Source: Dyella acidisoli (GTDB taxonomy: Bacteria; Pseudomonadota; Gammaproteobacteria; Xanthomonadales; Rhodanobacteraceae). Taken from it: a stretch of DNA of 64,000 nucleotides. How positions within the stretch are numbered: position 1 is the stretch's first letter; the number at the start of each line of letters is the position of its first letter. The translations under genes were made by a program, and so were the position numbers. The notes under the pieces were generated by a model. It made no database searches. It was not told the origin of the DNA and saw nothing but the letters and a program-made list of their open reading frames with translations. The stretch is from positions 124,664-188,663 of the forward strand of contig NZ_BSOB01000061.1 in assembly GCF_030160295.1 (NCBI RefSeq), written 5' to 3'. Positions 48,654-62,250 of the stretch are shown piece by piece.

Positions 48654-48788
48654 CCTTCTCCCTCCGGGAGAAGGTGCCCGAAGGGCGGATGAGGGTGCGA
48701 TCGAAGCGTGTTGCCAAAGTCGCGCGCGAGCATTTGTTAGCGCGCTTCGCCCGAACCCTCACCCCAACCCCTCTCCCGGCGGGAGAGG
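48654..48788. repeat. Inverted pair of CCCTCTCCC-family repeats (REPIN-like)
   Basis: Left palindrome CCTTCTCCC-TCC-GGGAGAAGG (48654-48674) followed by a GGATGAGGG tail; right palindrome CCCCTCTCCC-GGC-GGGAGAGGGG (48766-48788) preceded by AACCCTCACCCCAA. The tails face each other across about 75 bases. Two REPs in inverted orientation is the definition of a REPIN. No REP-associated transposase is in the window. Confidence 0.7.
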
Positions 48789-48790
48789 GG

Positions 48791-48828
48791 CCAAAAAAAC
48801 CGGCCCGCCCATGTCGCCACGAGCGGGC
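48791..48828 (-). terminator. Intrinsic terminator of lpdA
   Basis: On the minus strand CGGCCCGC, 14-nt loop, GCGGGCCG, then seven T. It begins about 25 bases after the lpdA stop and closes the sucA-sucB-lpdA run. Confidence 0.85.
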
Positions 48829-48852
48829 CGTTCTTCATCATGCCATGGTGTT

Positions 48853-51589
<2,737 letters not shown>

Positions 51590-51639
51590 AGATGATCCTG
51601 GGGTTGGTCGCTCATCCGTGAGCGCGAGAATCCTGGATG

Positions 51640-54483
51640 TTATTCAGCAGAATGATCGTCGCCGATCGGTGCAACCAGCGCCTGTTCGACTAGCGCGGAC
51701 TGTTCGGCAACGTGATCGTTGAGGTGACCCGCGGCAGGCGCGGGCGAACGCGCGCGACCTGCATAGGAAAGGCTCTGCTTGCTATTTACGCAGGCTTGCA
51801 GGTGATGGCGGATCTGGAACCAGGCGCCCTGGTTCATCGGCTCTTCCTGGCACCACACCACTTCCTTGGCGGAAGGGTATTTTTCCAGTTCGGCCGTGAC
51901 TTCCGGACGCGGGAACGGATAGAGCTGCTCGACGCGCACGATAGCCACATCATTGAGGCCGCGCTTCTCCGAGTCTTCCAGCAGGTCGTAGTAGACCTTG
52001 CCGGCGCACAGCACTACGCGCTTGACCTTCTTCGCCGGCAGATCGCGATGCTCGCCGATCACCAACTGGAAGCTGCCGTTGGCGAGCTCGTCCAGCGTGG
52101 ACACTGCCAGCTTGTGGCGCAGCAGCGACTTGGGCGTCATCACGATCAACGGCTTGCGCACCGGGCGCAGCATCTGGCGGCGGATCATGTGGAAATCCTG
52201 CGCCGGCGTGGTCGGCACGCACACTTGCATGTTGTCCAGGGCGCACAACTGCAGGAAGCGCTCCAGGCGTGCAGAAGAGTGCTCCGGACCCTGGCCTTCG
52301 TAGCCGTGCGGCAGGAACAGCGCGAGACCGCACAGGCGATCCCACTTCGCTTCGCCAGAGCTGATGAACTGGTCGATCACCACCTGCGCGCCGTTGGCGA
52401 AGTCGCCGAACTGCGCTTCCCAGATGTTGAGCGTGTACGGATCGGTGGTGGCGTGGCCGTATTCGAAGCCCATCACTGCTTCTTCGCTGAGCAGCGAGTC
52501 AATCACTTCGACATCGGCATCCGGACGCAGCGAAGCGAGTGGTAGATAGGTGTGGCCGTCCTTCTGGTCATGCAGCACGGCATGACGATGGAAGAAGGTG
52601 CCGCGTCCCGCGTCTTGGCCGACCATGCGCAGGTTGTGGCCTTCGTCGATCAGCGTGGCGTAGGCAAGGTTTTCGGCGAAGCCCCAGTCGCCCGGCAGTT
52701 CGCCAGCGGCCATCTTGCGGCGGTCGTCGTAGATCTTGGCAACGCGTGCGTGCAGCGTTACATCCTTTGGCAGATCCAGAATGCGGCCGGCCAATTCCAC
52801 CAGCTTCTGCTTGGGCACCGTGGTGTTGCACGGCGCGGACAGCTTGCCGCCGATGAACTGGCTCCAATCCACTTCCACGTCCTTGGTGAGTGACGGATGC
52901 AGATCGGTCATGGCCGCGCCCGCTTCGAGGCGGTTGCGGTAATCCTCGGCCAGCTTCTGCGCATCGCCTTCGGCCAGCACGCCTTCCTTCACCAGTTGCT
53001 GCGCGTAGAGTTCGCGCGTGGTGGGGCGCTTGCGGATGATCTGGTACATCACCGGCTGCGTGGCGGCCGGTTCGTCCGCTTCGTTGTGGCCGTGGCGGCG
53101 GTAGCACACCAGGTCGATCATCACGTCCTTGCGGAACGTCTTGCGGAATTCGTAGGCGAGACGGGTCACCTGGATCACCGCTTCCGGATCGTCGCCGTTC
53201 ACATGGAACACCGGGCCGTTGATCATCTTGATCACGTCGGTGCAGTACAACGTGGAGCGTGTGTCCTGCGGGTTGGAGGTGGTGAAACCTACCTGGTTGT
53301 TCACCACGATGTGCAGCGTGCCGCCGATCTTGAAGCCGCGGGCCTGCGACATGTTGAACAGTTCCATGTTCACGCCCTGGCCGGCCAGCGCGGAGTCGCC
53401 ATGGATCAGCACAGCGAACGATTTGGTGCGGTCGTTATCGCGACGGCGCACCTGGCGCGCATGCACCGAACCGGCTACCACCGGATTGACGATTTCCAGA
53501 TGCGAGGGATTGAACGCCAATGCCACATGCACGCCACCCTTGGGCGTGCGCACGTCGGCGGAGAAGCCCATGTGGTACTTCACGTCGCCGGAATGGGCGG
53601 GATCGTCTTCGTGATGTTCGAAGATGCCTTCGAATTCGTTGAACAAGGTTTTCGGCGGCTTGCCGAGGATGTTCACCAGCACGTTCAAGCGGCCGCGATG
53701 GGCCATGCCGATGACCACGTCGCGGATGCCGTTGTCGCCCGCGGCCTGCACCACGTCGTCCATCATCGGGATCAGGCTGTCGCCGCCTTCCAGCGAGAAG
53801 CGCTTCTGGCCCACGTACTTGGTGTGCAGGTAGCGCTCCAGGCCTTCGGCGCCGGTGAGGCTGCCGAGCAGGCGCTGTTTGCTTGCCTTGTCCAGACCGG
53901 CGCTGCCATTGGCCTGTTCAAGGCGGGAGTAGAGCCAATTGCGCTGCGTGTGGTCGGAGATGTGCATGAACTCCGCGCCGATGGTGCTGGTGTACACGCG
54001 CTTCAAGCGCGCATACAGCTCGCGCAGCTTCATGCGCTGACCACCGCCGGCGAAGTTGCCGCAGTCGAATTCGGTATCCAGGTCGGCGTCCGACAGGCCG
54101 TGGAAGGGCAGATCCAGATCGGGGGCGTGTGTCTTGGGGGCGAGGCCGAGCGGGTCGAGGTCGGCGGCGAGATGGCCGCGCGAACGGTAAGCCGTCAGCA
54201 GGCGCAGTACACCGGCCTGTTTACGCGCATGCTCATCGCTGGTGGGCGCTGCCGCCGCGTAGCCGGGGCGCTGTTTTTGCGCCGCCTCTATACGCGCAAT
54301 GGCCGCGGTATGGGAGACGTCTCCCGACTCGCGGCCCTTGAAGGTCTGGAAGTACGTGTTCCACTCGGCTGGCACCGATGCGGGATCGGCCAGCCAGGCG
54401 TCATATAACGATTCGACATAATCGGCGTTGCCGCCTGCGAGTTGCGAGGATTCGAAAAACTCGCGGATCAGGTTTGTGCTCAC
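51640..54483 (-). CDS. sucA: 2-oxoglutarate dehydrogenase E1
   Basis: Thiamine-diphosphate-dependent decarboxylase of the TCA cycle. 947 residues. Motifs: [13 protein letters not shown], the ThDP region VNGDDPEAV...[13 protein letters not shown], and [23 protein letters not shown] start at 54483, with weak Shine-Dalgarno GGTGGTGA. First gene of the sucA-sucB-lpdA run. Confidence 0.97.
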   Translation of the reverse strand: MSTNLIREFFESSQLAGGNADYVESLYDAWLADPASVPAEWNTYFQTFKGRESGDVSHTAAIARIEAAQKQRPGYAAAAPTSDEHARKQAGVLRLLTAYRSRGHLAADLDPLGLAPKTHAPDLDLPFHGLSDADLDTEFDCGNFAGGGQRMKLRELYARLKRVYTSTIGAEFMHISDHTQRNWLYSRLEQANGSAGLDKASKQRLLGSLTGAEGLERYLHTKYVGQKRFSLEGGDSLIPMMDDVVQAAGDNGIRDVVIGMAHRGRLNVLVNILGKPPKTLFNEFEGIFEHHEDDPAHSGDVKYHMGFSADVRTPKGGVHVALAFNPSHLEIVNPVVAGSVHARQVRRRDNDRTKSFAVLIHGDSALAGQGVNMELFNMSQARGFKIGGTLHIVVNNQVGFTTSNPQDTRSTLYCTDVIKMINGPVFHVNGDDPEAVIQVTRLAYEFRKTFRKDVMIDLVCYRRHGHNEADEPAATQPVMYQIIRKRPTTRELYAQQLVKEGVLAEGDAQKLAEDYRNRLEAGAAMTDLHPSLTKDVEVDWSQFIGGKLSAPCNTTVPKQKLVELAGRILDLPKDVTLHARVAKIYDDRRKMAAGELPGDWGFAENLAYATLIDEGHNLRMVGQDAGRGTFFHRHAVLHDQKDGHTYLPLASLRPDADVEVIDSLLSEEAVMGFEYGHATTDPYTLNIWEAQFGDFANGAQVVIDQFISSGEAKWDRLCGLALFLPHGYEGQGPEHSSARLERFLQLCALDNMQVCVPTTPAQDFHMIRRQMLRPVRKPLIVMTPKSLLRHKLAVSTLDELANGSFQLVIGEHRDLPAKKVKRVVLCAGKVYYDLLEDSEKRGLNDVAIVRVEQLYPFPRPEVTAELEKYPSAKEVVWCQEEPMNQGAWFQIRHHLQACVNSKQSLSYAGRARSPAPAAGHLNDHVAEQSALVEQALVAPIGDDHSAE

Positions 54484-54560
54484 GTCACCACCGGCAGGGA
54501 AAGGAAGCCTCAGCGAACCGCCTTGTCGTAGGACCGGTTCGCCGGCGAAAAATCCTGTTA

Positions 54561-54591
54561 ATTATAGCCTGGGGCTTCCGCACTGCGGCAA
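54561..54591 (-). promoter_or_regulatory. Putative sucA promoter
   Basis: On the minus strand TTGCCG, 19-bp spacer, consensus TATAAT (plus-strand ATTATA at 54561-54566). It lies about 80 bases upstream of the sucA start. The rest of the 54484-54742 gap shows no gene. Confidence 0.45.
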
Positions 54592-54742
54592 GCCGACTCA
54601 GGCCGCGCAACGTGCCGTATGGTTTGCCGTTCGACGTCCATTACATATAGGCGACAACCGGCTCCCTTCGCTGCAAACAGGGGGAGGGGCTGATACGAGG
54701 CTACATCGCGCAACGGCCCTGATTGGGCATGGCTTGCACGGT

Positions 54743-55258
54743 TTACAAGCCCAGTGGCTGCACCAGGGTGGCGGGTGCGGCACGTTCCCAGATCTGCTCG
54801 AACTGCAACAGCAGAGGTGCCAGTCCCGGCCCATCGCGCAGGGCGGCGCGGCCTTCCCAGCTATCGGCGTTCGGCAGAAACAGGTAGCCGGCAGTGTCGT
54901 TGAGTAGCCAGGCGCTCGCGTTGGTCTCGCTGCTCTCTTCGTCATTGTCGGATGGCGTGCGGATGCGTATCGCGCTTGGTAGCCGTTGTGCGAGATCTAA
55001 CAGGCGATGACCCGCGCGCATGGCCGCGGCAGGGTCACCCAGCACAATGCGAATCTCCGCCCCACGTCCGGAGATGGCGATACGCCGTAATTCTGCCAAT
55101 TCCACCGGACTGCTGAGGGTGGTGGACGTCAACGTTGGCAGATGGATCGCCAGCTTGAAGCGGGCTGCTGCCAGCACCTGCAAGCGCATGGCGGCAACGG
55201 CTTCTTGGCCCGACACGGCCAGAGCACCCTCGTTCGGCACAGCGGATGGCGTGTTCAC
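54743..55258 (-). CDS. Conserved hypothetical protein downstream of roxA
   Basis: 171 residues, soluble, no signal peptide or cysteines. The sequence alternates hydrophobic strands and helices (RRIAISGRGAEIRIVLGDPAAAMRAGHRLLDLAQRLPSAIRIR) and ends LLLQFEQIWERA, loosely like the small proteins near roxA in xanthomonads that are sometimes annotated as acetyltransferase-related. I do not recognise a definite family. The GTG start overlaps the roxA stop as GTGA, so it is translationally coupled and may work with the hydroxylase. Confidence 0.7.
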   Translation of the reverse strand: MNTPSAVPNEGALAVSGQEAVAAMRLQVLAAARFKLAIHLPTLTSTTLSSPVELAELRRIAISGRGAEIRIVLGDPAAAMRAGHRLLDLAQRLPSAIRIRTPSDNDEESSETNASAWLLNDTAGYLFLPNADSWEGRAALRDGPGLAPLLLQFEQIWERAAPATLVQPLGL

Positions 55259-56466
55259 GCGTTGCGTCCTTTTAGACGGCGAAGAATCAGATGTCCATCA
55301 TTGATCAATGCCAACAGCAGCGCGGTATCTACAGCCGATAGATTGAACGGAGGTGACAACGTGCGTTGCGCACACAACTGCGTAGCCCATGGTGCTGAGG
55401 CGGGATACGCATGGCCATTGGCGTAAAGCGTGCAGCGCGAGCCGGTTTGTGCCCAGGCCATGCGCGACCATGGATGGCGCAGCAGCGAAGCGCCGCCGGC
55501 CAATTGCTTCATCAGTGCTGCCTCGCTCAGCGGTTTGGCGGGTGCCAGCGGCGTCTGCGCGGTGCGATAGCGGGTGATGAAGCGGCCGAACCAATCGAGC
55601 AGTACGGCGTCATCTAAGGTGGCTGCAAGGGGTACGGCGGCTTGCACGCGTTTTAGAGCGGCTTTGTCGATTTCACCTGCGCGCTTGGCGGGTGCGAGGT
55701 CCGGATCGGTGTAACGCTGGTCTTCCGACAGATGTTCGGCGAGATAATCGGCAAGATCACCTACTAGTTCTGCCTGCGAAGGCGCACGCATGCCGACGGA
55801 GAACGTCATGCAGGGGCCGCCAAAGGCCACCCCGTCGTGGGGGACGCCAGGAGGCAGATAAAGCATGTCACCCGGATCGAGCAGCCATTCATGCGTGGGC
55901 TCGAAGTGCTTGAGCTGCTTGAGCTCGACGTCGGTGCGAAATTCCTTCGGCGCGTTCGGATCGGTGCTGATCGCCCAATGCCGCTGTCCGACGCCTTGTA
56001 GCAGGAAGACATCGTATTGATCGACGTGTGCGCCGACGCCACCACCGGGCTCGGCATAAGAGATCATCACGTCATCCACGCGCCAGTTCGGCAGGAACTG
56101 GAAATGGTCGAGCAGGGCGGCCACGTCCATGTCCCATTTGTCGACGTCCTGCACCAGCAGCGTCCAATTGGCGTTGCCGGTCTTGGCGAAATCGCTTTCC
56201 TTGAGCGGACCGGTCTTGACGCGCCAGCGTTCGCGGGCTTCATCGTGCTGGATCAAGCGTGAGAGCGCGCCTTCTTCGCAAGCGAGGCCAGCTAGATCTT
56301 CCGGCTCGACCGGTGTGGTGAAATCAGGAAAAGCGTTGCGGATCAACAACGGCCGTTTCTGCCAGTAATCGCGCAGGAACTGTGCGGGCGTCATGCCGAG
56401 CGGGAGTTTGGGCGTGCCACACACTTCGATGGGCAGGGGCTTGCGGGAAGAAGGCGAGAGCGTCAT
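55255..56466 (-). CDS. roxA: Ribosomal protein uL16 arginine 3-hydroxylase (RoxA/YcfD, cupin)
   Basis: 2-oxoglutarate/Fe(II) oxygenase that hydroxylates Arg81 of uL16 in E. coli. 403 residues from the ATG at 56466. JmjC-type iron ligands: His147 and Asp149 in GAHVDQYDVFLLQ and His210 in YLPPGVPHDGVA. A winged-helix-like C-terminal part follows. The substrate assignment is by family. A longer in-frame start at 56802 would run through the divergent gene. Confidence 0.88.
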   Translation of the reverse strand: MTLSPSSRKPLPIEVCGTPKLPLGMTPAQFLRDYWQKRPLLIRNAFPDFTTPVEPEDLAGLACEEGALSRLIQHDEARERWRVKTGPLKESDFAKTGNANWTLLVQDVDKWDMDVAALLDHFQFLPNWRVDDVMISYAEPGGGVGAHVDQYDVFLLQGVGQRHWAISTDPNAPKEFRTDVELKQLKHFEPTHEWLLDPGDMLYLPPGVPHDGVAFGGPCMTFSVGMRAPSQAELVGDLADYLAEHLSEDQRYTDPDLAPAKRAGEIDKAALKRVQAAVPLAATLDDAVLLDWFGRFITRYRTAQTPLAPAKPLSEAALMKQLAGGASLLRHPWSRMAWAQTGSRCTLYANGHAYPASAPWATQLCAQRTLSPPFNLSAVDTALLLALINDGHLILRRLKGRNA

Positions 56467-56548
56467 AGGGCGGCATTGTATGGAATCCACCTGACGATGG
56501 GCGTAGCCTCCGCTGCACCCGTCCATCCGGGGACAACAGGAGGAGAGC

Positions 56549-57157
56549 ATGGCTGCGCTGAAACAGGCTGCACCGAAGTTCCTTGTGTCGTTGATCGTGG
56601 GGATAGCAGGGTCGATGGGAGCCGCCTTTGCGGTCGGCGCGGATGAGAACGTGCAAAACCCCACTGCGATATTCGCCGGGCCGCAGCATGACGGCTCGCA
56701 TGATTTCGATTTCCTCATCGGCGACTGGAAAGCCCATGTGCGCCGCTTGCCGGATCGCCTCAATGGCTCCCATGCCTGGGTGGAGTACGACGGCATTTCC
56801 AACCATCATAAGCTGCTCGATACCAACGCCAATTTCGAACAGTTCGAAGTCACCAGCACGGACAAGAAGCAGCACATCAAGGCGCAGACGTTGCGCATGT
56901 ATAACCCGCAGACGCATCAGTGGATCATTTACGGCTTGGATTTGGATAACGCCGAACTTGATCCCGCTGCTCCCGTCGTGGGGCAGTTCCACGGCAACCG
57001 CGGGGAGTTCTTCAACCGCACCATCTGGAACGGACGCGTCGTGCTGGTGCGATGGATGTGGCTCAACGTTTCGCCACACGCGGCGCACATGGAGCAGTCG
57101 TTCTCACCCGATGGCAAAAACTGGGAAGTGAACTGGATCTGCGATCTGTCGCGGTAG
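56549..57157 (+). CDS. Exported DUF1579-like protein
   Basis: 202 residues with an N-terminal hydrophobic signal (about 10-30, cleavage near GAAFAVGA). The mature part begins with the HDFDFLIGDWKAHVRRL pattern of DUF1579/lipocalin-like proteins and ends with a Trp-rich beta region. The role is unknown. The ATG at 56549 follows AGGAGGAG, a very strong site. Divergent from roxA. Confidence 0.75.
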   Translation: MAALKQAAPKFLVSLIVGIAGSMGAAFAVGADENVQNPTAIFAGPQHDGSHDFDFLIGDWKAHVRRLPDRLNGSHAWVEYDGISNHHKLLDTNANFEQFEVTSTDKKQHIKAQTLRMYNPQTHQWIIYGLDLDNAELDPAAPVVGQFHGNRGEFFNRTIWNGRVVLVRWMWLNVSPHAAHMEQSFSPDGKNWEVNWICDLSR

Positions 57158-57185
57158 GTTAGGGTTTACACCGCAACCTACGTGA

Positions 57186-57935
57186 TCACCCCAGCAGGCG
57201 ATAGAAGTTGTAGATGCCGAGTGCCAGCACGGCGAGGCCAGCCATCAATGTGCATACGCGCGACGGCAATCGCCGCACCAGCCAAGCGCCGAACGGCGCG
57301 GCGATCACACCGCCCAGAATCAAACCTAGCACCACGTGCAGCTTGCTCTGTCCGATGCTAAGCAGAAACGTGATGCTGGCCGCCAGGCTTACGATGCACT
57401 TGGCCAGATGCACGCTGCCGATCACAAAGCGCGGTTCCTGACCGCGCGCCACCATGGTGGTGACGGTGAGCGCGCTCCATCCGCCACCGCCTGCCGCATC
57501 AAGCAACCCTGCAACGAAACCCAGCACGCCTGTGCCGCGCGGTACGTCGGTACGAAGATCCTTGCGTCGCGCGGTGCGAAAAACCAGAAATAAACCCATT
57601 ACGAGCAGATACGGCGTGAGGAAATAGCGCATCCATATCGGCGACAAATGTGCGAGCACCGTAGCGCCGATAATGGCACCGATCACGCCCGGAATGACCA
57701 GCACCAGGAACAACCGACGCCGCACATTGCCCGCCCACCAGTGGCTGAGACCGGAGGCGCCACATGTGAAGGTTTCTGCGTAATGCACACTGGCGCTCGC
57801 CATGGCCGGCGGCATACCCAACCCCAGCAACATGCCTGCTGACGTCACGCCATAGGCCATGCCCAGTGCGCCGTCCACGATTTGGGCGAGCGCACCAATG
57901 CCGGTGAAGATCAGGAATTCGGAAAGAGGCGCCAT
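57186..57935 (-). CDS. TauE/SafE family membrane exporter
   Basis: 249 residues with seven to eight hydrophobic segments and the internal duplication typical of TauE/SafE (PF01925): GLGMPPAMASASVHYAETFT and the second half GLLDAAGGGGWSALTVTTMV. Members export sulfite, sulfoacetate or other organosulfur anions; the substrate here is unknown. Downstream of purB in the same direction. Confidence 0.85.
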   Translation of the reverse strand: MAPLSEFLIFTGIGALAQIVDGALGMAYGVTSAGMLLGLGMPPAMASASVHYAETFTCGASGLSHWWAGNVRRRLFLVLVIPGVIGAIIGATVLAHLSPIWMRYFLTPYLLVMGLFLVFRTARRKDLRTDVPRGTGVLGFVAGLLDAAGGGGWSALTVTTMVARGQEPRFVIGSVHLAKCIVSLAASITFLLSIGQSKLHVVLGLILGGVIAAPFGAWLVRRLPSRVCTLMAGLAVLALGIYNFYRLLG

Positions 57936-58002
57936 GACGCTGGTCGAAGCAGGGCAGATGCCATGATGACAAATGCCGCCCCGCTTTGTCCGGTCCGGCG
58001 GG

Positions 58003-59541
<1,539 letters not shown>

Positions 59542-59593
59542 CTACGTTTGCAGGCTTATAGTCAGGCCGATTTCCACCCGCATGAGGCGAACC

Positions 59594-60991
59594 ATGGCCG
59601 ACTTCCGCATCGAGCACGACAGCATGGGCGAATTGAAGGTGCCCGCCAAGGCGCTGTACGGCGCACAGACCCAGCGCGCGATCGACAATTTCCCGATCTC
59701 AGGCTTGCATCTGCCGCGAGCCTTCATTCGCGCGCTTGGATTGATTAAGGCGGCGGCGGCCGAGGCCAATCTTGCCCTCGGTTATCTGAAGAAAGGGCAG
59801 TCGGCGGCGATCCGCAAGGCGGCGCTGGCGGTGGCCGAGGGGCAGTACGACGACCAGTTCCCGATCGATGTATTCCAGACTGGCTCGGGCACCAGCACCA
59901 ACATGAATGCCAACGAGGTGATCGCGCATCTCGCCGCCAAGGCCGGCAGCAAAGTCCATCCAAACGATCACGTGAATTACGGACAGAGCTCCAATGACGT
60001 CGTCCCCACCGCCATCCACGTAAGCGCCGCGCTGACCACGCACGAAGAGCTGCTGCCAGCGCTGAAACATCTCAAGCGTGTGATCGACCGCCGTGCACAT
60101 GAGTTACGCAACGTGCCCAAGACCGGACGCACGCATTTGATGGACGCCATGCCGGTGACGTTCGGGCAGGAACTGTCGGGCTGGTCGGCGCAGATTGACT
60201 CGGCCATTGAACGGATCGGCGATAGCTTAAAGCGCATGCGGCAATTGCCGTTGGGTGGCACGGCAGTGGGAACCGGCATCAACGCCGATCCGAAATTCGG
60301 CCCGGCAGTGGCGCGTGAATTGAAGGCACTCACGGATGTCCGCTTTGAATCGGCAGCCAATTATTTCGAAGGCATGGCGGCGCAGGATGCTGCAGTGGAG
60401 CTCTCCGGCCAACTGAAAGCGTTGGCCGTGGTGCTGATGAAGATCGCCAATGATCTGCGCTGGATGAATTCCGGTCCGTTGGCTGGATTGGGTGAAATCG
60501 AATTGCCGGCGCTGCAGCCGGGTTCATCCATCATGCCCGGCAAAGTCAATCCGGTGATTCCGGAGGCCACCGCGATGGTGGCTGCGCAGGTGATCGGCAA
60601 TGACGCGACGATTACCGTTGCTGGTCAATCAGGCAATTTCCAGCTCAACGTGATGTTGCCGTTGATTGCGCACAACCTGCTGCAGTCGATCCATATTCTC
60701 GCGAACGTGTCGCGGTTGCTGGCGGACAAGGCGATTGATGGTTTTCGTGTGAACACTGAGCGCGTCAATCAGGCTCTGGCGATGAATCCGATTCTGGTTA
60801 CCGCACTGAATCCGGTGATCGGCTACGAAAAGGGCGCAGCGATCGCCAAGCAGGCTTACAAGGAAAAGCGGCCGATCATGGATGTGGCGCTGGAGCAGTC
60901 AGGGCTTTCAAAAGAGGAATTGAAGAAGCTGCTCGATCCACGTGCGCTGACCAAAGGTGGCATTCACGGCGGCGGAGGTGGTGGCGGTTGA
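59594..60991 (+). CDS. fumC: Class II fumarate hydratase
   Basis: Iron-independent fumarase of the TCA cycle. 465 residues from the ATG at 59594 (MADFRIEHDSMGELKVP). Motifs GSGTSTNMNANEV, TGRTHLMDAMP and the superfamily signature GSSIMPGKVNPVIPE are present. The C terminus ends in GGIHGGGGGGG, an unusual poly-glycine tail. Upstream in-frame starts lie within the repeat and were rejected. Confidence 0.97.
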   Translation: MADFRIEHDSMGELKVPAKALYGAQTQRAIDNFPISGLHLPRAFIRALGLIKAAAAEANLALGYLKKGQSAAIRKAALAVAEGQYDDQFPIDVFQTGSGTSTNMNANEVIAHLAAKAGSKVHPNDHVNYGQSSNDVVPTAIHVSAALTTHEELLPALKHLKRVIDRRAHELRNVPKTGRTHLMDAMPVTFGQELSGWSAQIDSAIERIGDSLKRMRQLPLGGTAVGTGINADPKFGPAVARELKALTDVRFESAANYFEGMAAQDAAVELSGQLKALAVVLMKIANDLRWMNSGPLAGLGEIELPALQPGSSIMPGKVNPVIPEATAMVAAQVIGNDATITVAGQSGNFQLNVMLPLIAHNLLQSIHILANVSRLLADKAIDGFRVNTERVNQALAMNPILVTALNPVIGYEKGAAIAKQAYKEKRPIMDVALEQSGLSKEELKKLLDPRALTKGGIHGGGGGGG

Positions 60992-61008
60992 TGCTTTCGT
61001 ACTCTCTC

Positions 61009-61042
61009 ATGGCCGTCACGCCCGCTTTCGCGGACATGACGG
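61009..61042. repeat. Degenerate REP-like palindrome, GTCATTCC family, copy 4
   Basis: GGCCGTCACGCCCGC-TTTC-GCGGACATGACGGCC, 13 of 15 pairs, same TTTC tip as copy 1. It lies between convergent fumC and the lipoprotein gene. Confidence 0.6.
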
Positions 61043-61063
61043 CCCGCTTTCCCGGCAACCTGT

Positions 61064-61663
61064 TCAGTCGTCCTTGTCTTTCTTGCAATCGTCCACATCG
61101 CTGCCGCTGATGACATTTCCATAAGGCTTGAACGCCGGCAGCGTCGCAGCAAGCTGATCCTGGCTGTTCTTGACGCCGCCAAGGTCGTCGCAGATCTTCA
61201 TCGCCGCTTCCTTGAGCGGTTTGACCTTGGCGTCGATGTCCTGCTGGATCTTGTCGGGGCTGCCGCTGGCGAGTCGCGTCAGCACACTCTTGGCGGCTTG
61301 CTCACCGACCGCAGCCCCGGCTTTGCCGGTGGCGATGCCGTCGGTGAGGATCATCGTGGCGTTGCCGTAGTAAGACTTGAGCAGCTCACGTTGCGCAGCG
61401 TTGACTGCAACGTCGCGTTGATCGATGCGCAAATCGCCATTGACAGTGATGACGGCATCAGGCGTGTTGTCGGCGCGCACGGTAACGTCGCCATTGCCGA
61501 GATGAATGCTGCCGTGAGACAGCCCGCCGATGTCGCTGTTGATCACCGTGATGCGCCCGTCCGAATGCATGACTGTGATGGAATGATCATCCGAATGATC
61601 GCCGCATGCAGTGAGCAGGCTACACAACGCAATGATGCCAACGGAAAGAGAAAAACGACGCAT
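61064..61663 (-). CDS. Lipoprotein, DUF2884 (YggN)-like, paralogue 1
   Basis: 199 residues. Lipobox LLTAC, with the modified cysteine at Cys20. The mature part has a short strand-rich region (DGRITVINSDIGGLSHGSIHL; DLRIDQRDVAVNAAQRELLKSYY), a Gly/Ala-rich helical middle, and an ending FKPYGNVISGSDVDDCKKD. The NAAQRE segment recalls DUF2884/YggN. Its neighbour at 61674 has the same architecture and ending, so they are tandem duplicates. The function is unknown. Confidence 0.75.
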   Translation of the reverse strand: MRRFSLSVGIIALCSLLTACGDHSDDHSITVMHSDGRITVINSDIGGLSHGSIHLGNGDVTVRADNTPDAVITVNGDLRIDQRDVAVNAAQRELLKSYYGNATMILTDGIATGKAGAAVGEQAAKSVLTRLASGSPDKIQQDIDAKVKPLKEAAMKICDDLGGVKNSQDQLAATLPAFKPYGNVISGSDVDDCKKDKDD

Positions 61664-61673
61664 GGCGGCGCTC

Positions 61674-62201
61674 CTAGTTGTCCTTCATGCATTCATCGAT
61701 GCTACGGCCGGGGAAGATGCCTCCGTAGGGTTTGAATACCGGAATCTGCGCGGTGAGCTGGTCCTGAACTGCCTTGAGGTTGGCTTCGTCCTGGCACATC
61801 TTCAGGGAAAGCTGATGCGTCTGTGAGGACACCTGGTCATCGATCTTCTTCTTTTCGTTTGGGTCGGGTTTGCTGCTCATGGAGTTCTTCAGCGCTTCCA
61901 CTCCAGCCGCGGCACCAGCTTTGCCCATGCCAAGCGCTTGCTCACGGATGTCCATGACGCCCTGGTAGTACAGCATCAGCAGACCATGTTGCGTTGGAGA
62001 GAGCGACACGGCTTTGCCATCGATAGTGAAGTCGCCCGAGGAGCCCAGTGTTGCATTCGGTACCCCGTCGACATGGAGCGTCAATACATCGCTATCCAAT
62101 GTGATCCTGCCGTTCTTGCCACTGTAGTTGAAGTTAGACATGTCGCAGGCAGCGATGGCGGCACACATGGCCAACAGCACGATCACCCTTTGGTACTTCA
62201 T
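61674..62201 (-). CDS. Lipoprotein, DUF2884 (YggN)-like, paralogue 2
   Basis: 175 residues. Lipobox AIAAC (Cys19). Architecture parallels the 61064 gene: strand-rich start (NGRITLDSDVLTLHVDGVPN; GDFTIDGKAVSLSPTQHGLL), Gly/Ala helical middle (MGKAGAAAGVEAL) and ending FKPYGGIFPGRSIDECMKDN. Only 10 bases separate it from paralogue 1 and 49 from the ABC permease gene upstream, suggesting one operon. Confidence 0.75.
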   Translation of the reverse strand: MKYQRVIVLLAMCAAIAACDMSNFNYSGKNGRITLDSDVLTLHVDGVPNATLGSSGDFTIDGKAVSLSPTQHGLLMLYYQGVMDIREQALGMGKAGAAAGVEALKNSMSSKPDPNEKKKIDDQVSSQTHQLSLKMCQDEANLKAVQDQLTAQIPVFKPYGGIFPGRSIDECMKDN

Positions 62202-62250
62202 GATGTGTCCCCTTCAGATCATGGATCGCCAGATTACGGTCTGACGAGTT

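Noticed and set aside
56467-56802. N-terminal extension of roxA
   Set aside because: It overlaps the divergent exported protein with a strong ribosome-binding site; the 403-residue form is already full length.
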